DNA of 46,329 nt from an uncultured Bacteroidota bacterium (GTDB lineage: Bacteria; Bacteroidota; Bacteroidia; Chitinophagales; Saprospiraceae). This document shows positions 35,001 to 43,579 of this stretch, piece after piece (position 1 is the stretch's first letter; each line of letters begins with the position of its first letter). The position numbers were made by a program, and so were the translations under genes. Location: the NCBI GenBank assembly GCA_937870795.1, contig CALMWS010000039.1, forward strand, positions 1 to 46,329. The letters are read 5' to 3'. Under the pieces are notes generated by a model. The model searched no databases. It was not told the DNA's origin and saw only the letters and a program-made list of their open reading frames with translations.

Positions 35001-37648
35001 TTGCAGGTAACGGTATACCCCTTACTGCCTCTTTGAGAATGTATGGCTTGATGGGTGGCATCTATTACAATATGATCCAGGATGACCCATGGGTAGATCC
35101 GGTACCCTACAAAGAATCCAATGCCGATTCCAAATTTGGTCTGCTGGCCGGAGTAGACATTGGTCTTGTTGCCAAACGTGCGTTCCATGCCAAACCACAA
35201 TTTAAAGTGCAATTCGGAACACAGTCTGGACTTGATATCATTCAGATATTTGGCGATGCCTATGCCTTTACAGAGTGGCAGCCCACCTTCATACCCTATG
35301 ATGAAAGTACTACCCCTATCCACATCAGCATGAATGCCAAATTGGATTTTAAGAAAAAAGTATTCGATTTTGATAGTGGCATCTCCATTAAATACCCTGT
35401 AAGCACTCCGCTGATTGAAGCTGAGGGAAGCATTAAAATGCATGTTGCAGGAGCAAAAAAATGGTTTATAAAAATCGGTGAACCCGGCCCTTCCACCAAT
35501 ATTGGGGTCAAACTTACTTTCCTGCCTGTAAAGAAAAAACATTATTTTATGGCAGGGTATGATTTACCGGGCATGCCGCCTATACCCCAGGAAATTCAGG
35601 AAAAACTGGACAAACCCTATATCGGAGACCGTACCGATGTATCAGATGGAGAAAACGAAAATCTGCGATTTGCATTGGGCAGTTTAATGGATTTCAGTAC
35701 AGGTGATTTGAATGCCTGGATTTTTTACGCCAACTTCGCCGCCATTATGGGTTATGATGTTGCCATGAGCAACGGCTGGGGAGATTGTGGTTTCAACAGC
35801 TGGTACATCGAAGGCAGAGCCTATGCCATGCTTTCTGCAGAAGTAGGCATCAAAGCTAAAATTTTCAAAAAAGAGAGAAAATTCAAAGTCGCCTCATTGA
35901 CAGCCGGAATCATAGCAGACGCAGCTTTGCCCAACCCCACCTGGTTTCATGGCACTGTATTCGGAGAAGCTACCTTCCTTGGCATCATTAAAGGAAAATT
36001 TACCTTTGAAGTGGATTACGGCACCAAATGCAGCTACAATCCAAACCCTAAAAATACAGACGCCCTCGAAGGGTTGAAGTATGTACAGGACATTAGTCCA
36101 AAGGGCAATAATGTAAAAGTATTTACCGATCCTGAAATTTCGCTTTTGTTCAGCAGCAATGAGAATAAGATTTATACATTACAGGAATACGAAAACGACA
36201 AACTTATTGAGCGCAAATTCCGCTTTCCGGTCAAACAGGCAATTGTAAAAATTGATGATGCTGCCAGCAAAGAAAATGGTAAAATACTCGCCAAATGGGG
36301 CGACAATGCTTCATACGAAGGGTATTGGAAAACGAATAATACAGGTGATATTTTAAGTTACTATTCCAAAAAAGCATTACCTCCAAAAACCAAGATCCGT
36401 GTAATTGCCGAAGTTGAAGTTTGGGAAAATATAGGTGGCAATTTCAAATCCATCGAGGCGAATGGAACCAAAAAAGAATTGGTATTTACCACCGCCGAGG
36501 ATCCCGATAGAATTGTGGATGAAAACATCGAAGAACTCTATCCGGCCAACGGTCAAAGATACTACCTCCAGAATGATCGGTTCCAAAAGGGGTACATTCA
36601 ACTGAAAGATGATCAGGACAACATTTTTGTATCCAATGGCCCTGCCATGATGGCACCAGCATTCAAAGTTAAGTTGATACCGGTCGGAGGAGGACAGGTG
36701 TTGGAAGGCAAATTTGAGGGATATCAAAACAATCGCGTATCTTTTTCACATCCCAAACTAGCCAACAACAAAACCTATGTATTCCAGCTTATCAAAGTCA
36801 ATTTGGGCGGTACATTTACCAGTAACGAAAACATAGAAAAGAAAGAACTTCAATTCACAGCTGCAGAATTCAAAACCAATTTAACACAGGAACAAAAATT
36901 ATTGAATGAATTAAAAACATCCATCAAGGAAAAAGAAATTTATAAGTTTATCTTCAGGACATCCATGTACAACAGCCTGAACGACAAATTGTCTAAAATC
37001 AATGAAGGTACAGGTCAGCTGCAATGGATTGGTCCAAATGCCACCGCCATCAAAGCTACTTTTTCTGGTGGAATGGAAGCTTTTGATGCAGCCGATGTAG
37101 CACAATTGCATCCTGAGTGGTATCTGGGTCAAACAACCGGTGGTCCCGCCATTCCGGTAACTGACAAAGGAAAGACTTTTGCCGTAAATTATCAATACGA
37201 AAAGATAATCAAGCCGTGGAATGAAATTTTAATCCCGGAAGCTTACCCTAATCTGCAACCTCTAAAAATAAACTACAATGCCTATATTTTGAATGCACAG
37301 CCCCTGATCAGTCAACAGGAAATTAATGCTATGCTAAAACAGCCTGCTAATCCGGGCTTCAACATAGCCTCTCCACCTGCTATGGTAAGTCAGGAAATCA
37401 TGATGACAGATTGTGGCATAGCACACATGCAATACAACCAGTTCATGGCTAAAATGCTGGACCCTGAAACCAAGGGAAAAGCTGCCCTAAACAATATTAT
37501 GGGCAAACCCAAACTTTATACCTTTTTCATGAGCTTTATGTTTGATGCTGATTTCCGCAATGCATTTAAACCACCGGTAAAAGGAAGCTATCATTTAATC
37601 CTTCACCGGGATCCGGCATATCACTACCGTAAAACCTGGAAATTGTAA
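32036..37648 (+). CDS. Giant exported protein, TANFOR-like
   Basis: The product has 1870 aa. Signal peptide about 1-24 (LLPTVLVSQN). Residues about 25-160 resemble the TANFOR (Tannerella forsythia) domain: INVSLIFPPPAP, ALVKLNGQAIITLSNAG, a LPEGVYTICVKAYDY block and GCTTIMV; an Ig/Fn3-like segment follows (PPMILLPTHNSTVLASQPTFTTMSWTP). The central ~1000 residues are beta-rich repeats with no family I recognise. The C-terminus (about 1750-1870) contains KAALNNIMGKPKLYTFFMSFMFDADFRNAF and no T9SS sorting domain, so the route to the surface is unclear. It is a separate transcription unit with its own terminator. It shares its promoter motif with the Fn3/barrel operon that follows, which suggests co-production as one surface assembly. 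Confidence 0.75.
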   Translation: MRLQTFFKLGLISLVLLPTVLVSQNINVSLIFPPPAPSSVEALVKLNGQAIITLSNAGAQSHSLKLLVSLDGNNGVKANMTNDYVPSTIITLGAGESKVLTGTMLNAHYANLTENHLQYSGVTKNTILQTEKLPEGVYTICVKAYDYNTGVLLSSSFGGCTTIMVTQYDPPMILLPTHNSTVLASQPTFTTMSWTPSGIPGTTRYKMELIDMDLNHLLNPNEAFDNPAIILHFKKDNLITTNFVYDASLPKLTPGHHYAMRVTAYDPQNKLNYKNKGKSPVISFLYKFPEINNNPPKNNGLEPGNFDVKNNNQNVYSLASCQQNINIADNVAIAGNGIIKKYDVITIGQFKLKLTEVNWNNTTLSGKGKIIQSWFKVPILVEFTDLKINKNKIVIDGSAIGRNDNNVPSDWINDLGNISFGGPQIEALFNKLLGSPQRVMTWPYENMDSIGLGMPIGIKRNFGGADQTIAIVGMVFSAKGAGLNAVSQVKMPAYNQKISVAASGVCIDEKGFTKEALLYLIEELTLNQNGNLKLKLFEGEPGNLQKGTYLKMDTKGFAGMQLDGKFVIDSKVAKPVDPQLSSVDAVFKITVENPSNFILNNISVTPFTLVKLPEFQMTVSGLSIDHSDLQNPDGITFPSPGYNDKGNLWQGFYLKNITVKIPSRFHNNQTISCQHFVIDQAGFSGMVDVPIVFDKNKGEMGEKKWKYSMKGLYIKIIKNQFNEGKFNGEIRVPVTSKDLYLTYHAAMSLNANNKLLYNLTLTNQNDITFPAIFAKGSINPDTELQLEEEGNGFDPELHLYATLTFNRTYSYEIQGFNFDISDVEVQDLIISKEGVAMGPNGGFSHSYESDQRSLNGFDISIDTFYFKKKNQMYVGFSISLVGEDNAVGGNAGFTVNTSYQPDHMMTGAIQLQEIGIHGDISVATIDGKIVIMEDDPVYGDGFKGSVSVKLNLGEKGSSIGGSVNIIFGKMPALNNVDPYRYFFFKGEMFAGNGIPLTASLRMYGLMGGIYYNMIQDDPWVDPVPYKESNADSKFGLLAGVDIGLVAKRAFHAKPQFKVQFGTQSGLDIIQIFGDAYAFTEWQPTFIPYDESTTPIHISMNAKLDFKKKVFDFDSGISIKYPVSTPLIEAEGSIKMHVAGAKKWFIKIGEPGPSTNIGVKLTFLPVKKKHYFMAGYDLPGMPPIPQEIQEKLDKPYIGDRTDVSDGENENLRFALGSLMDFSTGDLNAWIFYANFAAIMGYDVAMSNGWGDCGFNSWYIEGRAYAMLSAEVGIKAKIFKKERKFKVASLTAGIIADAALPNPTWFHGTVFGEATFLGIIKGKFTFEVDYGTKCSYNPNPKNTDALEGLKYVQDISPKGNNVKVFTDPEISLLFSSNENKIYTLQEYENDKLIERKFRFPVKQAIVKIDDAASKENGKILAKWGDNASYEGYWKTNNTGDILSYYSKKALPPKTKIRVIAEVEVWENIGGNFKSIEANGTKKELVFTTAEDPDRIVDENIEELYPANGQRYYLQNDRFQKGYIQLKDDQDNIFVSNGPAMMAPAFKVKLIPVGGGQVLEGKFEGYQNNRVSFSHPKLANNKTYVFQLIKVNLGGTFTSNENIEKKELQFTAAEFKTNLTQEQKLLNELKTSIKEKEIYKFIFRTSMYNSLNDKLSKINEGTGQLQWIGPNATAIKATFSGGMEAFDAADVAQLHPEWYLGQTTGGPAIPVTDKGKTFAVNYQYEKIIKPWNEILIPEAYPNLQPLKINYNAYILNAQPLISQQEINAMLKQPANPGFNIASPPAMVSQEIMMTDCGIAHMQYNQFMAKMLDPETKGKAALNNIMGKPKLYTFFMSFMFDADFRNAFKPPVKGSYHLILHRDPAYHYRKTWKL

Positions 37649-37651
37649 AAT

Positions 37652-37685
37652 AAAAGCCGTCTGATTGATTTCAGACGGCTTTTTA
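37652..37685 (+). terminator. Rho-independent terminator after the TANFOR-like gene
   Basis: AAAAGCCGTCTGA-loop-TCAGACGGCTTTTT: a perfect 13-bp stem with a 6-nt loop ending in five T, 4 nt after the stop codon. The flanking A and T runs could make it work in both directions. Confidence 0.9.
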
Positions 37686-37770
37686 ATTTGCAGAACAATG
37701 GCATTACGGGTGTCCTATTTGACTACTATTTAAATCACCGGATTGAATAAAACGGTGACTGGGTTTCCAA

Positions 37771-37818
37771 TTTAATACTTTTTTACACTTTTTATTTTTT
37801 GCTTACATGTTTACTCGT
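37771..37818 (+). promoter_or_regulatory. 19-nt motif, site 3, with extended promoter match
   Basis: TTTAATACTTTTTTACACT (37771-37789) plus the extended similarity to site 2 (about 48 nt in total). It lies 41-88 nt before the ATG at 37859, a spacing similar to site 2. An inverted pair TGAGAC...GTCTCA (37823-37842) follows. It is the probable promoter/operator of the four-gene operon 37859-43430. Confidence 0.6.
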
Positions 37819-37858
37819 GCTTTGAGACGCAATTTTGTCTCATCAAATACTACAGACT

Positions 37859-39925
37859 ATGAGACGGCAATTTAATTTCATGACCTTATTGTTGGGGTTG
37901 TTGACAGCCGGAACACTTCCGGCCCAAAATCAACCATCCAACGTCCACTTGATCTCCCGCGTAACAAAAAATGAGATCAAACTTAGATGGGCTCCCACCG
38001 ATGCGGAAACCTGGAGGGAGAGCACTGTAAAAGGTTATTATTTATTGAGAGCAACGGTGCCCACAGACACACTGGGTCTGGCAACCTATGCGTATGATAC
38101 ACTGGCAAACATGATATTACCACTTCCATCTGCTCAATGGGAAAAGTTGGTTGATGAAGATACCTATTGTGCAGCAGCCTGGACCTCTCTATATGAAAAA
38201 AAACCAGCATCATCCGGAAACTTGATACAACAAATTAAACAACAGGACGACATTCTCAATAAGGCTTATTTTGTGGCTATGCTGGCAGCCGATCAATCCC
38301 AAAAAGCTGCCAATGCCATGGGTTTACAATTTACAGACAAAACCGCAGTAACCGGAAAACAATACATTTATAAAGTGGGCATTCATGGGCTAAAAAATGA
38401 CTACTCCACAACATATGCAGATACGAAAACAATTTTCAATCTTGCAAGTCCCCTTCCACCTGTGTCTATCAGTAAAGAAAAATCCATTACCATCAAATGG
38501 GACCCTTCTGCGGATCAATGGGGTTATACTACCTACCATGTAGAAAGATCAGAGTCTCTTGAAGGTTCCTATAAGCGTCTTACGAGTACTCCCTTCTTAC
38601 ATTTGCAAAATCCCAATGGGAACAGTTCTGAGTATAGTTATTATACAGATACAATTGGCGTCAATTATAAAGTTTTTTATTACAGATTGGTAGGCATTGA
38701 TCCTTTTGGCGAAGAAAGTATACCTTCAGTAGCCGTAGCAGGGATGGGCAAGGACCTAACCCCACCTCCCAGTCCTGAACATTTGACTGCTACTACAATT
38801 GAAAACAAAATGGTTAAACTGGAATGGTCACAGCCAGCTTGCCCGGACATCAAAGGATATCAAATAAGCAGAGCAGAAGATTTTGAAGCCACTTTTACTC
38901 CTCTACATGCAGATCTATTACCCATCAACACACTGGAGTTTATTGACTCCACCCCGAATCCGGCACTCAACAATTATTACCTGGTCAGTGTAGTGGATAC
39001 CGCAGGCAATGTAAACCACTCTGAGAGCATTTATGCATTCTTCAAAGACAACACGCCACCTCCAACACCTACCCTGCTTACAGGACGCATCGACAGCACC
39101 GGTCTGGTCACCTTGAAATGGAATAAAGTGGCGGATCCAGCATTGATTGGCTACAGGGTTTACTACTCCAACAGCCCTAACCATACCTTTATTATGCGCA
39201 GTGGGGACCTCATTACAGACACCTTTTATCAGGAAAAATTATTTTTAAATACCTTGAGTGAGAGAATCCTTTACAAAGTAGCAGCCGTTGATATAGGTTA
39301 TGGCCATTCTCTGCCCACGGCAGCTCTGGAACTTAAGAAACCGGATAAAATCAAACCTGCTTCGGGCTGCTTCAAAAGGGTAGAAGTGATCGACCAAAGT
39401 GCTATGCTCACCTGGGCCCCCGGCTCCTCCTCAGATTTGGTCTTACAAGAACTTTGGAGAGAAAACGACTTACTTCAAAAAACAAAAATGGCCAGCTTCG
39501 ATAACGCTACTACCACATATACCGACACTACGCTTGCAGAAGGACAAAGCTACACCTATTATTTACGCAGCCGGGACGATGATGGTCTGTATTCCGACTT
39601 TTCCACTCCTGTAAGTGTTCAAAGTTCACAAAAGGAATTGGCAGCCGTAAATGATCTGCAGGCAATCTGGAATGAAGAAAGCAAAAGCATCTCTCTCAAA
39701 TGGTACTGCCCGACGAAGAATGTTCAATATATCATATACAGATCCATAGGTGATGGAGCTCTTATCACTTACGACAACACAAGTACAACAGATTTTACCG
39801 ATAATTATGTATCAGAGAGTACAAAATACAGATACGCCGTGGTGGTCATGGATGAAAACGGAAGGCAGTCTGGTCTATCCGCTATCACCGAAGTAATGGC
39901 AGGAAAAAGTCAGTTGACAAAATAA
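37859..39925 (+). CDS. Exported fibronectin type III-like repeat protein
   Basis: The product has 688 aa from ATG 37859 (MRRQFNFMTLL); a TTG at 37835 is not needed. Signal peptide with GTLPAQN. At least five Fn3-like modules of ~95 residues follow, with IKLRWAP, ITIKWDPSADQWGYTTYHVERS, VKLEWSQPACPDIKGYQISRA, VTLKWNKVADPALIGYRVYYS and ISLKWYCPTKNVQYIIYRS. These are typical Trp/Tyr-Asp strands of the fold, linked by Pro-rich joints (DLTPPPSPEH, DNTPPPTPT). There is no sorting domain at the C-terminus. It probably sits in the periplasm or on the outer membrane and makes protein contacts, being encoded 19 nt before the barrel gene. Confidence 0.82.
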   Translation: MRRQFNFMTLLLGLLTAGTLPAQNQPSNVHLISRVTKNEIKLRWAPTDAETWRESTVKGYYLLRATVPTDTLGLATYAYDTLANMILPLPSAQWEKLVDEDTYCAAAWTSLYEKKPASSGNLIQQIKQQDDILNKAYFVAMLAADQSQKAANAMGLQFTDKTAVTGKQYIYKVGIHGLKNDYSTTYADTKTIFNLASPLPPVSISKEKSITIKWDPSADQWGYTTYHVERSESLEGSYKRLTSTPFLHLQNPNGNSSEYSYYTDTIGVNYKVFYYRLVGIDPFGEESIPSVAVAGMGKDLTPPPSPEHLTATTIENKMVKLEWSQPACPDIKGYQISRAEDFEATFTPLHADLLPINTLEFIDSTPNPALNNYYLVSVVDTAGNVNHSESIYAFFKDNTPPPTPTLLTGRIDSTGLVTLKWNKVADPALIGYRVYYSNSPNHTFIMRSGDLITDTFYQEKLFLNTLSERILYKVAAVDIGYGHSLPTAALELKKPDKIKPASGCFKRVEVIDQSAMLTWAPGSSSDLVLQELWRENDLLQKTKMASFDNATTTYTDTTLAEGQSYTYYLRSRDDDGLYSDFSTPVSVQSSQKELAAVNDLQAIWNEESKSISLKWYCPTKNVQYIIYRSIGDGALITYDNTSTTDFTDNYVSESTKYRYAVVVMDENGRQSGLSAITEVMAGKSQLTK

Positions 39926-39944
39926 CCCATCAAAAATAGTAAAG

Positions 39945-41627
39945 ATGAAATCCTTATCTCGAGTAGGGCTGCTATGCCTTTGTCTATGGGTTACCTTTCC
40001 TGTGTTGGCACAAACAGAAAACACAACGTCCAGGCCCTCACCGTGGAAATTTTCAGGCGGTCTGCAGTTGGGAACTCAATTTTACCGTGTCTATGGCATT
40101 ACCCCTCGGGTGGTCAGTCCTGCATGGAACATATATGGCAATGCAGCTATCAATTTTAAAAATGTAATTAGTGTACCTTTTTCTTTCACCCTGGGCCAAC
40201 AAGGCAATAGCGCCACCTACCCCAGTTTTAGGCAAATGGGAGTTTCTCCCAAAATGGGGGCGCTTACGCTGCACGCCGGTTGGCGAAGAATGCGTTTTTC
40301 AGATTACACACTCTCGGATCATACCTTCGCCGGTGCAGGTTTTGAATTTAATCCCGGAAAACTCAGACTGGCAGCTATGACAGGCAGACTTCGAAAAGCT
40401 GCAACAGCCAGAACCCTTGCCGGAGAAAACTACGGTGCACAATTCAAAAGAACAGCCACCGCTTTTAAGCTCGGTTATGGAACGGAAAATAGCTACCTAG
40501 ACCTCATTTTCATGAAAGCAAAAGATGATGCCGGATCTCTTCCACAATCCAAAATTGATAGCACCCTTACTGCAGCAGAAAATGCACTAGCCGGTATAAA
40601 CATGAGAATGGCAGCATCTTCCAACTTCAGTTGGTATGGTGAATTTGTGGTGAGTGCATTCACCCGAAATGTAGAATCTTCGATCATTGATCAGGGTAGT
40701 GGGCTCTCATCATTTTTCGGAAAAGTCCTTCAGCCCCGATTGTCAACCAAGACCAACTATGCACTGAAAACGGGAGTGGATATAGGCAGCCAGGCGCTAA
40801 GATGCAAATTGCAATACGAACGAATTATGCCCGAATTTGAAACCATGGGCGCCTTTTTCTTTATGAATGATATGGAAAACATAAGCATCCTTCCCAACCT
40901 TTCTCTCTTTGATTATAAATTGCGCATCAACGGCCAGCTAGGCATTCAGCGCAATAACCTGCTAAATACAAGGAGTGAAACCACCAAAAGATTATTGGGA
41001 AATGGCAATATAAGTTTTCAAGCAAATGAAAAATTTGGGATTGATTTCACCTTCAACAGCATCAACATCAATCAGGAACAAGCCCGGATCAGATTCGCCG
41101 ATTCTATCCGAATAGCCATGGTAACCAGGAGCTACATGTTGGGTCCTAGATGGATGTGGCTCAAAGACAGCACCCTGATTCAAACTTTGACAACATCGGT
41201 CAACTACCAGGAACTCAACGATCGCAATCCGTATACACGATTATATACCAATATGAAAACATGGTTTGCTCTTGCTCAATACAGCTACAGCATGCCGCTG
41301 AGAAAAACTACGTTGTCAGCAGGAATCAATTACAACATCATTGACTTACCCGAGCTAAGAACCACCAGAATGGGGGTAAGCATTGGCTATGACAAAAGCA
41401 ATAAAGCCAATAGCCTCACAGTATCTTCTTCTCTTAGTTATAACCTTAGCTTTCTGGAATCCGGGCTGGACGGAAGTCTGGTTTCAGGCAATCTGACCGC
41501 ATCCATAGTTCCCCTGAAAAGACACACCCTGCAAGCCGGGTTTAATATGCTAATCAACCATTCATCTCAATATGACAGTTACACAGAAATCATTGCTCAA
41601 TTGACCTATGGTTATCAATTTCAATAA
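39945..41627 (+). CDS. Putative outer-membrane beta-barrel protein
   Basis: The product has 560 aa. Signal peptide about 1-23 (FPVLAQTE). The rest is a long run of alternating amphipathic strands with aromatic girdles (WKFSGGLQLGTQFYRVYG, SVPFSFTLGQQ, GALTLHAGWRRMRFSDYTLSD). It ends QLTYGYQFQ, a C-terminal strand with Phe before the last residue, as in outer-membrane barrels. It is larger than PorP/SprF proteins (~300-350 aa) and I do not place it in that family. It lies between an Fn3 protein and a T9SS cargo in one operon, and may anchor or display these partners or the TANFOR-like protein. Confidence 0.7.
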   Translation: MKSLSRVGLLCLCLWVTFPVLAQTENTTSRPSPWKFSGGLQLGTQFYRVYGITPRVVSPAWNIYGNAAINFKNVISVPFSFTLGQQGNSATYPSFRQMGVSPKMGALTLHAGWRRMRFSDYTLSDHTFAGAGFEFNPGKLRLAAMTGRLRKAATARTLAGENYGAQFKRTATAFKLGYGTENSYLDLIFMKAKDDAGSLPQSKIDSTLTAAENALAGINMRMAASSNFSWYGEFVVSAFTRNVESSIIDQGSGLSSFFGKVLQPRLSTKTNYALKTGVDIGSQALRCKLQYERIMPEFETMGAFFFMNDMENISILPNLSLFDYKLRINGQLGIQRNNLLNTRSETTKRLLGNGNISFQANEKFGIDFTFNSININQEQARIRFADSIRIAMVTRSYMLGPRWMWLKDSTLIQTLTTSVNYQELNDRNPYTRLYTNMKTWFALAQYSYSMPLRKTTLSAGINYNIIDLPELRTTRMGVSIGYDKSNKANSLTVSSSLSYNLSFLESGLDGSLVSGNLTASIVPLKRHTLQAGFNMLINHSSQYDSYTEIIAQLTYGYQFQ

Positions 41628-41645
41628 CTACAAAATCAAATAAAT

Positions 41646-43430
41646 ATGAAAACAATCACTTCTACCTTTTTATTTTACTTTCTTGTCCTGTATGGACAAA
41701 ACCTGAATGCGCTGAACATCACCATTTCACCACAGAATTTTAGTTGCGGAAGTTACATTGTACAAGTTCAAACAGCTTGTAGTTTTGATGGCATCCTTAA
41801 TGCCAGCCTACCGGCAGGTCCGCTTGGCATTCAAGTCACAAATATAAGTCCTGTGGTTGCCGGCACTTGCACACTCAGCTTGTTGGTGGAACCGGGTGCC
41901 CCTGAAAACACCGATCTTATTTTTGAAGTAATAAGCAGCAATGACCCAACAGGCTGTGCCCTCGCCGGGCAAACCCAAATTGTATCTCTGGTGACAAACT
42001 GCGCCTGCAATCTGGCGATAGAAGCTGAATTCAGTGATGAATCGTGTTACCAGTGTCAAAACGGAAATATTGATTTAATTATCTCCAATGGAAAAAATCC
42101 TCAATATTCATGGTCTAATGGATCGAATAATGAAGATTTAGAAAACCTTAGCCCCGGCAATTATACAGTTACTATAACCGATGGCAGTGTATGTGAAGCT
42201 ACTGCCAATTTCACCATTGATCCTTATATTTGCAGCGGTTTCAATATTTTTGCAAGTCAGCAGGAAAATAATTGCGCAGGTGGTCAATCAGCTTCTTTGC
42301 AAATCGAAGGCCTCAGCAATATGAGCAGCTCCTTTAGCGTAGCCTGGAATACAGGCTTAAATACCTTTGCCATAGATAGTCTTACTGAAGGAACTTATTC
42401 AGTTATAGTGACCGACAACGACTTTTGTACAGAAACCGCAACATTCACCCTCACAGATCCACCAGCTATTGTGGCAGCTGGTCAAAGCATAACCAACTTC
42501 AGCAATCTTACCCAAAACGGTATGATTACCATTTCAGCCAATGGTGGTACAGGAAACCTTATCTATGAAATTCTGGATGGAAATACTGTGTTTGCTCAAA
42601 ACAATACAGGGATGTTTGGCAACCTTACACCGGGTTGTTATTCGGTAAAGATTATAGATGGCAATTTATGTTATTTCGAAATCCCAAATCTCTGTGTTGA
42701 ATTGGAGTGCCTTCCACTTACCATTCATACTACTGTCTCAGATGAAAGCTGCAGCGGTTTTGTGGATGGAAGTATCGTTGTTGATTCCTTGTCATCCGGT
42801 ATCTCTGCCTTTACCTGCGAATGGAATACTGGCCAAAATACAAATGTGATAGATTCTTTAAGTCCCGGCAATTACACAGTGATCGTTACTGACAATTTTG
42901 GGTGCGAATCCAATGGCTCCTTTGCTGTGGGAGGTGTACTACCCATAAGCATTATCATCGACAGTATTCAGGCGCAAACATCAGCCGCTGCCGGTAGCAT
43001 TTTTGCCAATGCTACAGGAGGACACGGGAACTTTCAGTATTTGTTGTTGCAAAACAATGATACGATAGCTGTTCAGACGAATGGTACTTTTACCGGACTC
43101 AATGCGGGATGTTACCAAATGATAGCTGAAGATCCTACAGGGTGTTATACTGAAATAAATGATGTATGTGTAGGTTCCACAACCTCCAACAAAGATTGGC
43201 TCTGGGAAAAAATGAACATTTACCCCAATCCGGCCATGGATGCCGTGCATTTTTCTCAAGACATTCCTTCTGCCACGGTCATTGTTATAGGAACAGATGG
43301 CAAAATTTGGTTAAACATGCCATTCAGCCAGCGAATGGATGTTGGGCAGATCCCAACAGGAACTTACATTGTGCAAATTAAGGATGGCGACCATCTCTGG
43401 AATCAACTTCTGGTCATCAACCGATCTTAA
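41646..43430 (+). CDS. T9SS cargo with SprB-like repeats and type A sorting domain
   Basis: The product has 594 aa. Signal peptide about 1-22. Then three SprB-like repeats with the hallmark SPGNYTVTITDGSVCEA, TEGTYSVIVTDNDFCTET and SPGNYTVIVTDNFGCES, each preceded by a SWSNG or EWNTG segment. Similar looser repeats (LTPGCYSVKIIDGNLC, LNAGCYQMIAEDPTGC) alternate with them. The last ~75 residues (MNIYPNPAMDAVHF, GTYIVQIKDG, LLVINRS) form a type A T9SS sorting domain. SprB repeats occur in surface adhesins used for gliding. It is the last gene of the operon, 18 nt after the barrel gene, and is followed by a strong terminator. Confidence 0.87.
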   Translation: MKTITSTFLFYFLVLYGQNLNALNITISPQNFSCGSYIVQVQTACSFDGILNASLPAGPLGIQVTNISPVVAGTCTLSLLVEPGAPENTDLIFEVISSNDPTGCALAGQTQIVSLVTNCACNLAIEAEFSDESCYQCQNGNIDLIISNGKNPQYSWSNGSNNEDLENLSPGNYTVTITDGSVCEATANFTIDPYICSGFNIFASQQENNCAGGQSASLQIEGLSNMSSSFSVAWNTGLNTFAIDSLTEGTYSVIVTDNDFCTETATFTLTDPPAIVAAGQSITNFSNLTQNGMITISANGGTGNLIYEILDGNTVFAQNNTGMFGNLTPGCYSVKIIDGNLCYFEIPNLCVELECLPLTIHTTVSDESCSGFVDGSIVVDSLSSGISAFTCEWNTGQNTNVIDSLSPGNYTVIVTDNFGCESNGSFAVGGVLPISIIIDSIQAQTSAAAGSIFANATGGHGNFQYLLLQNNDTIAVQTNGTFTGLNAGCYQMIAEDPTGCYTEINDVCVGSTTSNKDWLWEKMNIYPNPAMDAVHFSQDIPSATVIVIGTDGKIWLNMPFSQRMDVGQIPTGTYIVQIKDGDHLWNQLLVINRS

Positions 43431-43457
43431 AACCCGTTTGACGGTTTTGTAGTCTGT

Positions 43458-43491
43458 AGCCCCGGCTCTTTGAGTTCGGGGCTTTTTTTTT
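43458..43491 (+). terminator. Rho-independent terminator ending the Fn3/barrel/SprB operon
   Basis: AGCCCCG (43458-43464) pairs with CGGGGCT (43477-43483), 7 bp with a 12-nt loop, followed by a run of eight further T. It lies 28 nt after the stop codon. Confidence 0.88.
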
Positions 43492-43579
43492 CAGTGATTT
43501 AATATCGGAAATTAAGATAGAAATGACACCCAAATATTGAAAATAAATACAATAACCTTTATATTGGAACAAAATATTT

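Noticed and set aside
39945-41627. PorP/SprF-type T9SS anchor protein
   Set aside because: Length (560 aa) and the N-terminal sequence do not fit that family; only the barrel-like character is supported.
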